Positions 16,534-24,604 of a DNA stretch of 64,000 nucleotides are shown here, piece after piece. Origin of the DNA: Streptomyces sp. CB00316. Its GTDB lineage: Bacteria > Actinomycetota > Actinomycetes > Streptomycetales > Streptomycetaceae. The position numbers and the translations under genes were made by a program. Numbering within the stretch: position 1 is the stretch's first letter; every line of letters starts with the position of its first letter. Below the pieces are notes generated by a model. The model had not been told where the DNA came from. It worked only from the letters and a program-made list of their open reading frames with translations, and did not search any database. The DNA is taken from contig NZ_LIXI01000005.1 of the NCBI RefSeq assembly GCF_001905595.1, positions 310,001 to 374,000 on the forward strand, given 5' to 3'.

Positions 16534-19500
16534 GTGTCGTCTCAGTCCCCCAGTAACTCGAGCATCTCGACCGACCAAGCCAGCCCGGGCACCAACCCGG
16601 CCGCCGCCTTCGGCGCCAATGAGTGGCTCGTCGACGAGATCTACCAGCAGTACCTCCAGGATCCCAGTTCGGTCGATCGCGCCTGGTGGGACTTCTTCGC
16701 CGACTACAAGCCGGGTTCCTCCGGCACGGCGGACAAGCCCGTTCCTGGCGCCGCAGCCTCGGGGGCTGCGGCAACCGAGACCCCGGCCGCCGCCCCTCCG
16801 GCGCAGCCCGCGGCCCCTGCCCCGGCGCAGCCCGCGGCCGCAGCTCCGACAGCCCCGGCGCAGGCCGAGCCGGTCGAGGCCAAGGCCGCCCCGGCTCCGG
16901 CCCCGGCGAAGCCCGCGGCGGCCAAGCCCGCCGCCGCGCCCGCCAAGGCCAAGGCGGAGGAGTCCACCGAGGCCCCGGCCGGCCCCGAGTACGTGGCGCT
17001 GCGCGGCCCCTCTGCCGCCGTCGCGAAGAACATGAACGCCTCGCTGGAGCTGCCGACGGCCACGTCCGTCCGCGCGGTCCCGGTGAAGCTGCTCTTCGAC
17101 AACCGCATCGTCATCAACAACCACCTCAAGCGCGCCCGCGGCGGGAAGATCTCCTTCACGCACCTCATCGGGTACGCGATGGTGCAGGCCCTCAAGGCCA
17201 TGCCGTCGATGAACTACTCCTTCGCGGTGAAGGACGGCAAGCCGACCCTGGTCAAGCCGGAGCACGTCAACCTCGGTCTCGCCATCGACCTGGTGAAGCC
17301 GAACGGCGACCGCCAGCTGGTCGTCGCGGCCATCAAGAAGGCCGAGACGCTCAACTTCTTCGAGTTCTGGCAGGCGTACGAGGACATCGTCCGGCGCGCC
17401 CGCATCGGCAAGCTCGGCATGGACGACTTCTCCGGCGTCACCGCCTCGCTGACCAACCCCGGCGGGATCGGCACCGTCCACTCGGTGCCCCGCCTGATGC
17501 CCGGACAGGGCCTCATCATGGGCGTCGGCGCGATGGACTACCCGGCGGAGTTCCAGGGCACCTCCCAGGACACCCTGAACAAGCTCGGCATCTCGAAGGT
17601 CATGACGCTCACGTCGACCTACGACCACCGGGTCATCCAGGGCGCGGCCTCCGGCGAGTTCCTGCGGGTCCTGAGCCAGCTGCTGCTCGGCCAGAACGAT
17701 TTCTACGACGAGATCTTCAAGGCCCTGCGCATCCCGTACGAGCCGGTCCGCTGGCTCACGGACATCGACGCGTCGCACGACAGCGACGTGACGAAGGCCG
17801 CGCGGGTCTTCGAGCTGATCCACTCCTACCGGGTCCGCGGCCACGTCATGGCCGACACCGACCCGCTGGAGTACCGCCAGCGCAAGCACCCCGACCTCGA
17901 CATCACCGAGCACGGCCTCACCCTGTGGGACCTGGAGCGGGACTTCGCGGTCGGCGGGTTCGCCGGCAAGTCGATGATGAAGCTCCGCGACATCCTCGGC
18001 GTGCTGCGTGAGTCGTACTGCCGCACCACCGGCATCGAGTTCATGCACATCCAGGACCCGAAGCAGCGCAAGTGGCTCCAGGACCGTGTGGAGCGGCCCC
18101 GCACCCAGCAGCCCGAGCGCGAGGAGCAGCTGCGCATCCTGCGTCGGCTGAACGCGGCCGAGGCGTTCGAGACGTTCCTGCAGACCAAGTACGTCGGTCA
18201 GAAGCGGTTCTCGCTGGAGGGCGGCGAGTCCGTCATCCCGCTGCTCGACGCGGTCATCGACTCCGCCGCCGAGGCCCGCCTCGACGAGGTCGTCATCGGC
18301 ATGGCCCACCGCGGCCGGCTGAACGTGCTGGCGAACATCGTCGGCAAGTCGTACGCGCAGATCTTCCGGGAGTTCGAGGGCAACCTCGACCCGCGCTCCA
18401 TGCACGGCTCCGGCGACGTCAAGTACCACCTGGGCGCCGAGGGCACCTTCACCGGTCTGGACGGCGAGCAGATCAAGGTCTCGCTGGCCGCCAACCCCTC
18501 GCACCTGGAGGCGGTCGACCCGGTCCTGGAGGGCATCGCCCGCGCCAAGCAGGACATCATCAACAAGGGCGGCACGGACTTCACGGTCCTGCCGATCGCG
18601 CTCCACGGCGACGCGGCCTTCGCGGGCCAGGGCGTCGTCGCCGAGACGCTCAACATGTCGCAGCTGCGCGGCTACCGCACCGGCGGCACCGTGCACGTGG
18701 TGATCAACAACCAGGTCGGCTTCACCGCCGCCCCGGAGTCCTCGCGCTCCTCGATGTACGCCACCGACGTGGCGCGCATGATCGAGGCGCCGATCATCCA
18801 CGTCAACGGTGACGACCCGGAAGCCGTGGTCCGCGTCGCACGGCTCGCCTTCGAGTTCCGGCAGGCGTTCAACAAGGACGTCGTGATCGACCTCATCTGC
18901 TACCGCCGCCGCGGTCACAACGAGGGCGACAACCCGGAGTTCACCAACCCGCAGATGTACACCCTGATCGACAAGAAGCGCTCGGTGCGCAAGCTCTACA
19001 CCGAGTCCCTCATCGGTCGCGGCGACATCACGCTGGAAGAGGCGGAGCAGGCGCTCCAGGACTTCCAGGGTCAGCTGGAGAAGGTCTTCGCCGAGGTCCG
19101 CGAGGCCACCTCGCAGCCCGCCGCCCCGCACGTCCCGGAGCCGCAGGCCGCGTTCCCGGTCGCCGTGGAGACCGCGGTCTCCGCCGAGGTCGTGAAGCGG
19201 ATCGCCGAGTCCCAGGTCAACATCCCCGAGTCGATCACCGTCCACCCCCGTCTGATGCCGCAGATGCAGCGTCGCGCGGCCTCGGTGGAGAACGGCACGA
19301 TCGACTGGGGCATGGGCGAGACCCTGGCCATCGGTTCGCTGCTGATGGAGGGCACCCCGGTCCGGCTCGCCGGCCAGGACACCCGCCGCGGCACGTTCGG
19401 CCAGCGCCACGCGGTGCTGGTGGACCAGGTCACCGGCGAGGACTACACCCCGCTGCTGTACCTCACCGAGGACCAGGCCCGTTACAACGTCTACGACTCG

Positions 19501-20349
19501 CTGCTCAGCGAGTACGCGGCGATGGGCTTCGAGTACGGCTACTCGCTGGCCCGCCCGGAGTCGCTGGTCATCTGGGAGGCCCAGTTCGGTGACTTCGTCA
19601 ACGGCGCCCAGACCGTCGTGGACGAGTTCATCTCCTCGGCCGAGCAGAAGTGGGGCCAGACCTCCGGCGTCACGCTGCTGCTGCCGCACGGCTACGAGGG
19701 CCAGGGCCCGGACCACAGCTCCGCCCGCCCGGAGCGCTTCCTCCAGATGTGCGCGCAGGACAACATGACGGTCGCGATGCCGACCCTGCCGTCGAACTAC
19801 TTCCACCTGCTGCGCTGGCAGGTGCACAACCCGCACCACAAGCCGTTGATCGTCTTCACCCCGAAGTCGATGCTGCGTCTGAAGGCCGCGGCGTCGAAGA
19901 TCGAGGAGTTCACCGTCGGCGGCTTCCGCCCGGTGATCGGCGACGACAGCGTCAAGGCGGAGAACGTCCGCAAGGTCGTGTTCGTCTCGGGCAAGCTCTA
20001 CTACGACCTGGACGCCGAGCGGGAGAAGCGCGGCGACACGGAGACCGCGATCATCAGGCTGGAGCGCCTGTACCCGCTGCCGGGTGCGGAGATCCAGGCG
20101 GAGATCGCCAAGTACCCGAACGCCGAGAAGTACCTCTGGGCCCAGGAGGAGCCGGCCAACCAGGGTGCGTGGCCGTTCATCGCGCTCAACCTGATCGACC
20201 ACCTGGACCTGGCCGTCGGCGCGGACGTGCCGCACGGCGAGCGACTGCGCCGCATCTCGCGGCCGCACGGCTCGTCCCCGGCGGTCGGCTCGGCCAAGCG
20301 TCACCAGGCGGAGCAGACTCAGCTGGTCAACGAGGTCTTCGAGGCCTGA
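16534..20349 (+). CDS. kgd: Multifunctional 2-oxoglutarate dehydrogenase E1/E2 (Kgd type)
   Basis: A 1271-residue actinobacterial 2-oxoglutarate dehydrogenase/decarboxylase of the TCA cycle. Order: short N-terminal E1 helix motif (ANEWLVDEIYQQYLQDPSSVD), an Ala/Pro linker at about residues 68-150, a fused succinyltransferase E2 catalytic domain with DHRVIQGAASG near residue 363, then the thiamine-diphosphate E1 module with HGDAAFAGQG near 691 and NNQVGFT near 726. It has no lipoyl domain, so it must borrow lipoyl groups from another E2. GTG at 16534 begins SSQSPSN, the start usual in Streptomyces; an upstream frame adds non-conserved residues. In this family GarA-type FHA proteins inhibit the enzyme; no garA is in the window. 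Confidence 0.96.
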   Translation: MSSQSPSNSSISTDQASPGTNPAAAFGANEWLVDEIYQQYLQDPSSVDRAWWDFFADYKPGSSGTADKPVPGAAASGAAATETPAAAPPAQPAAPAPAQPAAAAPTAPAQAEPVEAKAAPAPAPAKPAAAKPAAAPAKAKAEESTEAPAGPEYVALRGPSAAVAKNMNASLELPTATSVRAVPVKLLFDNRIVINNHLKRARGGKISFTHLIGYAMVQALKAMPSMNYSFAVKDGKPTLVKPEHVNLGLAIDLVKPNGDRQLVVAAIKKAETLNFFEFWQAYEDIVRRARIGKLGMDDFSGVTASLTNPGGIGTVHSVPRLMPGQGLIMGVGAMDYPAEFQGTSQDTLNKLGISKVMTLTSTYDHRVIQGAASGEFLRVLSQLLLGQNDFYDEIFKALRIPYEPVRWLTDIDASHDSDVTKAARVFELIHSYRVRGHVMADTDPLEYRQRKHPDLDITEHGLTLWDLERDFAVGGFAGKSMMKLRDILGVLRESYCRTTGIEFMHIQDPKQRKWLQDRVERPRTQQPEREEQLRILRRLNAAEAFETFLQTKYVGQKRFSLEGGESVIPLLDAVIDSAAEARLDEVVIGMAHRGRLNVLANIVGKSYAQIFREFEGNLDPRSMHGSGDVKYHLGAEGTFTGLDGEQIKVSLAANPSHLEAVDPVLEGIARAKQDIINKGGTDFTVLPIALHGDAAFAGQGVVAETLNMSQLRGYRTGGTVHVVINNQVGFTAAPESSRSSMYATDVARMIEAPIIHVNGDDPEAVVRVARLAFEFRQAFNKDVVIDLICYRRRGHNEGDNPEFTNPQMYTLIDKKRSVRKLYTESLIGRGDITLEEAEQALQDFQGQLEKVFAEVREATSQPAAPHVPEPQAAFPVAVETAVSAEVVKRIAESQVNIPESITVHPRLMPQMQRRAASVENGTIDWGMGETLAIGSLLMEGTPVRLAGQDTRRGTFGQRHAVLVDQVTGEDYTPLLYLTEDQARYNVYDSLLSEYAAMGFEYGYSLARPESLVIWEAQFGDFVNGAQTVVDEFISSAEQKWGQTSGVTLLLPHGYEGQGPDHSSARPERFLQMCAQDNMTVAMPTLPSNYFHLLRWQVHNPHHKPLIVFTPKSMLRLKAAASKIEEFTVGGFRPVIGDDSVKAENVRKVVFVSGKLYYDLDAEREKRGDTETAIIRLERLYPLPGAEIQAEIAKYPNAEKYLWAQEEPANQGAWPFIALNLIDHLDLAVGADVPHGERLRRISRPHGSSPAVGSAKRHQAEQTQLVNEVFEA

Positions 20350-20374
20350 GGACCGTACAGCTGAACACCTCGGG

Positions 20375-20407
20375 GACCCGGTTCCGCGCTCGTCGCGGGG
20401 CCGGGTC
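20375..20407 (+). terminator. Terminator after 2-oxoglutarate dehydrogenase
   Basis: GACCCGG/CCGGGTC outer arms with an inner CCGCG/CGCGG stem, 25 bp after the stop. Confidence 0.65.
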
Positions 20408-20449
20408 TCCGGCGTATCGGAGGCCTCCGGGCCTCGCTATCCTTTTCCC

Positions 20450-20635
20450 ATGTACTTCACGGACCGTGGCATCGAGGAACTGGAGAAGCGGCGCGGCGAG
20501 GAGGAGGTCACCTTCGAGTGGCTCGCCGAGCAGCTGCGTACGTTCGTCGATCTCAACCCCGACTTCGAGGTACCGGTCGAGCGCCTCGCCACCTGGCTGG
20601 CCCGGCTGGACGACGAGGACGACGAGGACGCCTAA
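20450..20635 (+). CDS. Small conserved actinobacterial protein (DUF6104)
   Basis: A 61-residue highly charged protein (MYFTDRGIEELEKRRG...) ending in a run of Asp and Glu. The sequence matches what I know of the DUF6104 family, found next to the 2-oxoglutarate dehydrogenase gene in Streptomyces. No motif, membrane segment or signal is visible. It probably has its own promoter, as a terminator precedes it. Function unknown. Confidence 0.8.
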   Translation: MYFTDRGIEELEKRRGEEEVTFEWLAEQLRTFVDLNPDFEVPVERLATWLARLDDEDDEDA

Positions 20636-20647
20636 GCCCGGGTCGTC

Positions 20648-21484
20648 TCAGGGCCTCTCCGCGCCCGCCCTGGCCCGGTGGTAGGCGAGCCCCAGCGCGC
20701 CCTGCGCCAGGAGGACCGCCCCGGCGGCCACCCATCCCCCACTGCGGCGGCGGGCGCCCCACAGCAGCAGCGGGAGCCCCGCCGCGAGCTGGGCGGCGGC
20801 GATGGCACGGGCCCGGGGGCCGCGCACCCAGGGGCCGAGGCTGCCGGCCTCGACGGCGTCGAGTTCGACCCGTACGGCATCGCGCCAGCCCGCCCACTCG
20901 ATGCGTTCCGCCCCGCGCTGCACCCCGGCGACGCTGCGCAGCCGGTCGGCGCTCTGGCCCGGGCCGAGCCCGGTCGGCAGGGTGAGTCCCGTACGGGTCA
21001 GGACCGCGAGCAGGCCGCGCAGCCGGGCCTCGGCGTCCGACTCCGGGTCGGGCCGGGTCAGCTCCTCCAGCTCCTGGAGGTCCAGTACGGGGTCGAGGCC
21101 GAGCCGGGCCGCGAAGGTGCGCATCGCCTCGTCCTCGCCCACCGGCGTGCCGTCGGTCAGCCAGACGTAGCCGACGGGGCGGCGGAATCCGGCGGCGAGG
21201 GTGTAGCCGGCCCGGTCGGCGTCCCACCACAGGGCGAGCACCGGCCAGCTGGAGCCGACGGCCAGGGCGGTGGCCCAGCCGCCGAGGACCCGGTCGACCG
21301 GCTCGGGGTCACCGCCGCCGGAGGGGCCGGCGACCCGCCAGGGCTTCCCCTCCGGAACGAGAACGCTCCACTCCGCGCCCGCGCGCGTCAGCAGCATCCG
21401 CTCACGCAGCAGGTGGGCGAGCGGCCGTACGGTCTCGGGGTCGGCGCGGCACAGCAGGAGCGCCCCCGTGGATGTCGCGTTCAT
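20648..21484 (-). CDS. Hypothetical membrane-anchored protein
   Basis: A 278-residue protein I do not recognise as a functional family. The first 190 residues are soluble and acidic. The C-terminus has two hydrophobic helices (residues about 232-247 and 252-270) separated by an RRRS loop, so it is probably tail-anchored with a cytoplasmic N-terminal domain. ATG at 21484 begins MNATSTGALLLC; an upstream ATG would add nine residues. It converges on the DUF6104 gene with a 12-bp gap. Confidence 0.7.
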   Translation of the reverse strand: MNATSTGALLLCRADPETVRPLAHLLRERMLLTRAGAEWSVLVPEGKPWRVAGPSGGGDPEPVDRVLGGWATALAVGSSWPVLALWWDADRAGYTLAAGFRRPVGYVWLTDGTPVGEDEAMRTFAARLGLDPVLDLQELEELTRPDPESDAEARLRGLLAVLTRTGLTLPTGLGPGQSADRLRSVAGVQRGAERIEWAGWRDAVRVELDAVEAGSLGPWVRGPRARAIAAAQLAAGLPLLLWGARRRSGGWVAAGAVLLAQGALGLAYHRARAGAERP

Positions 21485-21554
21485 GGGCCACACGCTAGGG
21501 CAATTTGCCACATTCTGTTGCCTTTTGGTCGCCTGAGGTGCTCACGAGTGGCGC

Positions 21555-21610
21555 TTGACTTCCTCGATCCGCGATATATCGTGTTCTTTACGAGACGCGA
21601 TATGTTGCGT
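21555..21610 (+). promoter_or_regulatory. Promoter and PadR-type operators of DUF4097-padR
   Basis: A -35 TTGACT (21555-21560) and a -10 TATCGT (21577-21582) are 16 bp apart. A perfect palindrome CGATATATCG (21572-21581) sits on the -10. GCGATAT recurs at 21571-21577 and 21597-21603, and ACGC...GCGT flanks the second copy (21595-21610). The downstream operon encodes a PadR regulator, so autoregulation is likely. Confidence 0.6.
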
Positions 21611-21637
21611 TGCTGTTATCTCCGGGAGGTCCTGTCC

Positions 21638-22495
21638 ATGGCCGTGTCGAAGCGGACCGTCGCCGAGCCGCAGAAGCTCACGTTCGACGACCCGGTGACC
21701 TCGCTCCACGTCCGCGTCGTCGGCGGCACGGTCAACGTGGTCGGCACCGATGAGCCGGGCGCCCGGCTGGAGGTCTCCGCCATCGAGGGGCCGCCGCTCC
21801 TCGTCACCCACGAGGACGGCCGCCTGACCGTGACGTACGAGGACCTCCCCTGGCAGGACCTCCTGCGCTGGCTCGATCCCAACGGGCGCCGCCGCAGCGC
21901 GGTCGTCTCGCTGGTCGTGCCCGCCGCCGCCTCGGTGGAGGTGGGCGTGGTCGGCGCCGGGGCCGTCGTCTCCGGGATCGGCGGCCGCACCGACGTACGC
22001 GGCATCACCGGGGACATCGCGCTCGTCGGGCTGACCGGCGCCGTCCGGGGGGACTCCGTCTCGGGCAGTCTGGAGGCCCAGAGCGTCACCGGGGACCTGC
22101 GCTTCCACTCCGTGGCCGGTGATCTGACGGTGGTGGACGGGGCGGGCACCTCGGTCAGGGCCGAGTCGATCAGCGGTGACATGGTGCTGGACGTCGACCC
22201 TTCGGGGAAGCCCACCGACATCCGGCTGACCACGGTCTCCGGCGCGATCGCGATCCGCCTGCCGCACCCGGCGGACGCCAGGGTCGAGGCCAACACCGCG
22301 AGCGGGACCGTCTCCAACGCCTTCGAGGACCTCCGGGTCGGCGGGCAGTGGGGCGCGAAGAAGATCACCGGCACGCTCGGCGCCGGCACGGGGACCCTGA
22401 GGGCGACGACCGTGTCCGGTTCGATCGCCCTGCTGCGCAGGCCCCCGGCCGAGGACGACACGCACGGTGCCGAGCCGACCGGAAAGGTTCTCTGA
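21638..22495 (+). CDS. DUF4097 beta-solenoid family protein
   Basis: A 285-residue DUF4097 protein. The body is made of repeating short beta strands with the pattern (S/T)-(V/I)-x-G-(D/S) (for example SITGDIALVG, SVTGDLRFHS, SISGDMVLDV), which should fold as a right-handed beta-solenoid. No signal peptide or TM segment is seen. GGGAGG lies 9 bp before the ATG. One base separates its stop from the padR start, so the two are an operon. DUF4097 proteins often pair with PadR or PspC-type envelope-stress genes; the function is unproven. Confidence 0.88.
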   Translation: MAVSKRTVAEPQKLTFDDPVTSLHVRVVGGTVNVVGTDEPGARLEVSAIEGPPLLVTHEDGRLTVTYEDLPWQDLLRWLDPNGRRRSAVVSLVVPAAASVEVGVVGAGAVVSGIGGRTDVRGITGDIALVGLTGAVRGDSVSGSLEAQSVTGDLRFHSVAGDLTVVDGAGTSVRAESISGDMVLDVDPSGKPTDIRLTTVSGAIAIRLPHPADARVEANTASGTVSNAFEDLRVGGQWGAKKITGTLGAGTGTLRATTVSGSIALLRRPPAEDDTHGAEPTGKVL

Positions 22496-22496
22496 C

Positions 22497-23567
22497 ATGG
22501 CCCCCGTATTCGCCCACGGCCGACTGCGCCTGTATCTGCTCAAGCTCCTGGACGAGGCGCCGCGCCACGGCTACGAGGTGATCCGCCTCCTGGAGGAGCG
22601 CTTCCAGGGCCTGTACGCCCCCTCCGCGGGCACCGTCTACCCCCGTCTGGCCAAGCTGGAGGCCGAGGGCCTGGTCACCCACGCCACCGAGGGCGGCCGC
22701 AAGGTCTACTCGATCACCGACGCCGGACGCGCCGAGCTGGCGGGCCGCGGCGGCGAACTGGCCGACCTGGAGCTGGAGATCCGCGACTCCCTCGCCGAGC
22801 TGGCCGCCGAGATACGCGACGACGTGCGCGGGGCCGCGGGCCGGCTCCGCAGCGACATGCGGGCGGCCGCCTCCGAGTCCCGGCAGGACACGGGGAGCGG
22901 CACCACCCAGGACAAGCCGTCCTCGCCCTTCGGAGACTTCACGGGCTTCGGCGATTTCGGCGGCCTGGGCGACTTCGGCGACGGCGAGGCGTGGCGCAAC
23001 GCCAAGGAGGAGCTGCGCCGGGCCAAGCAGGAGTGGAAGGAGCAGGCACGGCGGGCGGAGGACGAGTCCCGGCGCGCCCGCGAGGAGGCCCAGCAGGCCC
23101 GCCGCCAGGCCAAGGAGGCGCAGGACAAAGCCCGCGAGCAGATGCAGAACGCCGCCCGTCAGGTGCAGGAGCACTTCGCCCGGGGCGACTGGCCCTCCGG
23201 CGTACGGGAGGGGCTGGCCGAGATCACCGGACAGCTCGGCGGCTTCGCGCGGGCGGGCGGCTGGTCCTCGTTCGGCAGGCCCGGGCCGTTCGACGCCGAG
23301 GGTGCCGAGGCGACGGAGGCCGCGGAGGGCGGCCCGGCGGCGGAGCCCCGGGAGGCCGCCTCCGACTGGGGCAAGGACGTCCCGGTCACGGACGACCCGG
23401 CGCGCGACCTGGACCGCCTGCTGGACCGGTTCCGCGACACCGTCCGGGACACGGCCCGCGACCACGGCGTGACGGGGGACCAGGTGGCCGAGGCCCGCGG
23501 CCACCTGGGCGCGGCGGCGGCGCGGATCGAGGCGCTGCTGACGCCGGAGGACGACGAGAAGGGCTGA
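22497..23567 (+). CDS. PadR-family regulator with long coiled-coil extension
   Basis: A 356-residue protein, far longer than a normal PadR (about 110-200). Residues 1-85 are the PadR winged helix (LKLLDEAPRHGYEVIRLLEERF, AGTVYPRLAKLEAEGLV). A Gly/Phe/Asp segment around residues 140-160 repeats the GFGDFG unit, then a highly charged Arg/Glu/Ala helix at about 163-225 should form a coiled coil. The C-terminal helical part ends acidic. The extension may add an oligomerisation or partner-sensing module. It lies 1 bp after the DUF4097 gene and probably controls it through the CGATATATCG palindrome. Confidence 0.88.
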   Translation: MAPVFAHGRLRLYLLKLLDEAPRHGYEVIRLLEERFQGLYAPSAGTVYPRLAKLEAEGLVTHATEGGRKVYSITDAGRAELAGRGGELADLELEIRDSLAELAAEIRDDVRGAAGRLRSDMRAAASESRQDTGSGTTQDKPSSPFGDFTGFGDFGGLGDFGDGEAWRNAKEELRRAKQEWKEQARRAEDESRRAREEAQQARRQAKEAQDKAREQMQNAARQVQEHFARGDWPSGVREGLAEITGQLGGFARAGGWSSFGRPGPFDAEGAEATEAAEGGPAAEPREAASDWGKDVPVTDDPARDLDRLLDRFRDTVRDTARDHGVTGDQVAEARGHLGAAAARIEALLTPEDDEKG

Positions 23568-23573
23568 GGACGA

Positions 23574-23824
23574 CGCCGGGGGGCGGGCGCATCGCGTACG
23601 AGGCGCCCAGGGGCGGCCACTTGCCGTACGCGGCGTCCGCCCCCGCTCGCGCTGCCCGCGCCCTCACCCCGCCTGGCGTGCCCCTGCCCGTCGGCCTCGG
23701 GCCCGTACAGCGCGCGGTGCACGGTCGCGTACGTCGCCCCGTGCTCGGCGAGGACGTCGGCGACCGCCCGCACCACGGCTCCCTTTACGGTCGCGCGGGC
23801 TCCTTGAGTGAACCGTTCGAACAT
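23574..23824 (-). pseudogene. Internally deleted Clp N-terminal-domain protein
   Basis: The frame starts MFERFTQGARATVKGAV, the standard opening of the actinobacterial Clp N-terminal (Clp_N) domain proteins. It then passes directly into VADVLAEHGATYATVHRALYG, which in intact relatives is the end of the second Clp_N repeat. From memory of the family roughly 100-150 internal residues are missing. After HRALYG the frame does not stop but runs on as low-complexity Gly/Arg/Pro and then antisense to padR. The exact 3' end is unclear. The ATG overlaps the HTH gene stop (TGATG), so the pair was co-translated. Confidence 0.55.
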
Positions 23825-24033
23825 CAGCGCCTCCCGTACTTCTTGTGCACGGCCTGCCGGCTGACGCCCAGCTCGGCGGCGATCTCCTGCCACGACCATC
23901 CCTGGACGCGGGCACTGCGCACCTGTACGGCTTCGAGCTGCTCCAGCAGCCGCCGCAGCGCGGCCACCGCCCGCAGCCCGACGCGCGGGTCGCGGTCACC
24001 GGCGCGTGCGGCCAGATCCGTTGCTTCGGTCAT
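23824..24033 (-). CDS. Small HTH DNA-binding protein
   Basis: A 69-residue protein: an N-terminal helix followed by a C-terminal helix-turn-helix (WSWQEIAAELGVSRQAVHKKYGRR). Such small HTH genes precede Clp_N genes in many Streptomyces. Its promoter is exceptionally clear and carries two GTCAA-N6-TTGAC dyads, so it is probably autoregulated. The ATG lies only 6 bp after the -10, which predicts a leaderless mRNA. Its stop overlaps the next start by one base. Confidence 0.85.
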   Translation of the reverse strand: MTEATDLAARAGDRDPRVGLRAVAALRRLLEQLEAVQVRSARVQGWSWQEIAAELGVSRQAVHKKYGRR

Positions 24034-24036
24034 GAC

Positions 24037-24079
24037 GTCAACCTACATTGACAGCATCGCCGCGTCAATCAAAGTTGAC
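24037..24079 (-). promoter_or_regulatory. Leaderless promoter with two GTCAA-N6-TTGAC operators
   Basis: On the minus strand, -35 TTGACG (24063-24068) and -10 TAGGTT (24040-24045) are 17 bp apart and the ATG follows 6 bp later. Two dyads with identical arms and spacing, GTCAA-N6-TTGAC, cover 24037-24052 (over the -10) and 24064-24079 (over the -35), with centres 27 bp apart. Confidence 0.75.
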
Positions 24080-24604
24080 ATCATCGTCCGCCAGCCGGGC
24101 ATGCCGCTCGACGTCGTACCGCAGGTCGCCGTAACGCAGCTTGCCCCGCTCGATCCCCTCGGGCGCGAACCCGGCCCGTACGGCGACCCGGCAGGAGGCG
24201 GGGTTGTCCGTGCGGTGGCCCAGCTCCAGCCGGTACAGGCCCAGCTCGCCGAACGCCCAGCTCGCCACCGCCCGCACCCCGGCCGGCGCGACGCCCCGGC
24301 CGCGCGCCGTCTCGGTGGTCCAGTAGGAGACCCAGCCCGTGTCATGGGCCCGGTTGACGGCGCGGACGGCCACGCAGCCGAGCGCCTCGCCCTCCTCCCC
24401 CACGACGGCCCAGGAGTAGCCGGTCCGGGCCCCCCTCTCCCGCGTACGGTCCGCGATCCAGGCCAGCGCATCGGCCCGGTCGGAGACGGGCCGGTCCGTC
24501 TGGCGGTCCATCTCGGCCGGGGCGAAGGCGCGGAGCACGGCGGAGGCGTCGGCGGGGAGCCAGGGGCGCAGCAGAAACCCTTCAGGGGCGGTCAGTTCGT
24601 CCAT
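24065..24604 (-). CDS. GNAT N-acetyltransferase (RimJ/RimL type)
   Basis: A 179-residue GNAT protein of the RimJ/RimL class. It shows the LRPWLPADASAVLRAF start, the central GWVSYWTTETARGRGVAPAGVRAV acetyl-CoA loop (R-G-R-G-V-A), and the LGHRTDNPASCRVAVRAGF strand-helix typical of this group. It probably acetylates N-terminal or antibiotic amino groups. Its start overlaps the end of the GH5 gene by 23 bp, so it may be coupled to it. The stop lies inside the distal operator of the HTH gene. Confidence 0.88.
   Translation of the reverse strand: MDELTAPEGFLLRPWLPADASAVLRAFAPAEMDRQTDRPVSDRADALAWIADRTRERGARTGYSWAVVGEEGEALGCVAVRAVNRAHDTGWVSYWTTETARGRGVAPAGVRAVASWAFGELGLYRLELGHRTDNPASCRVAVRAGFAPEGIERGKLRYGDLRYDVERHARLADDDVNFD

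Noticed and set aside
16084..20304. 1406-codon minus-strand frame opposite the 2-oxoglutarate dehydrogenase
   Set aside because: Antisense shadow caused by high G/C; Val/Asp/Leu/Arg-rich, no motif, whereas the plus strand has all dehydrogenase motifs.
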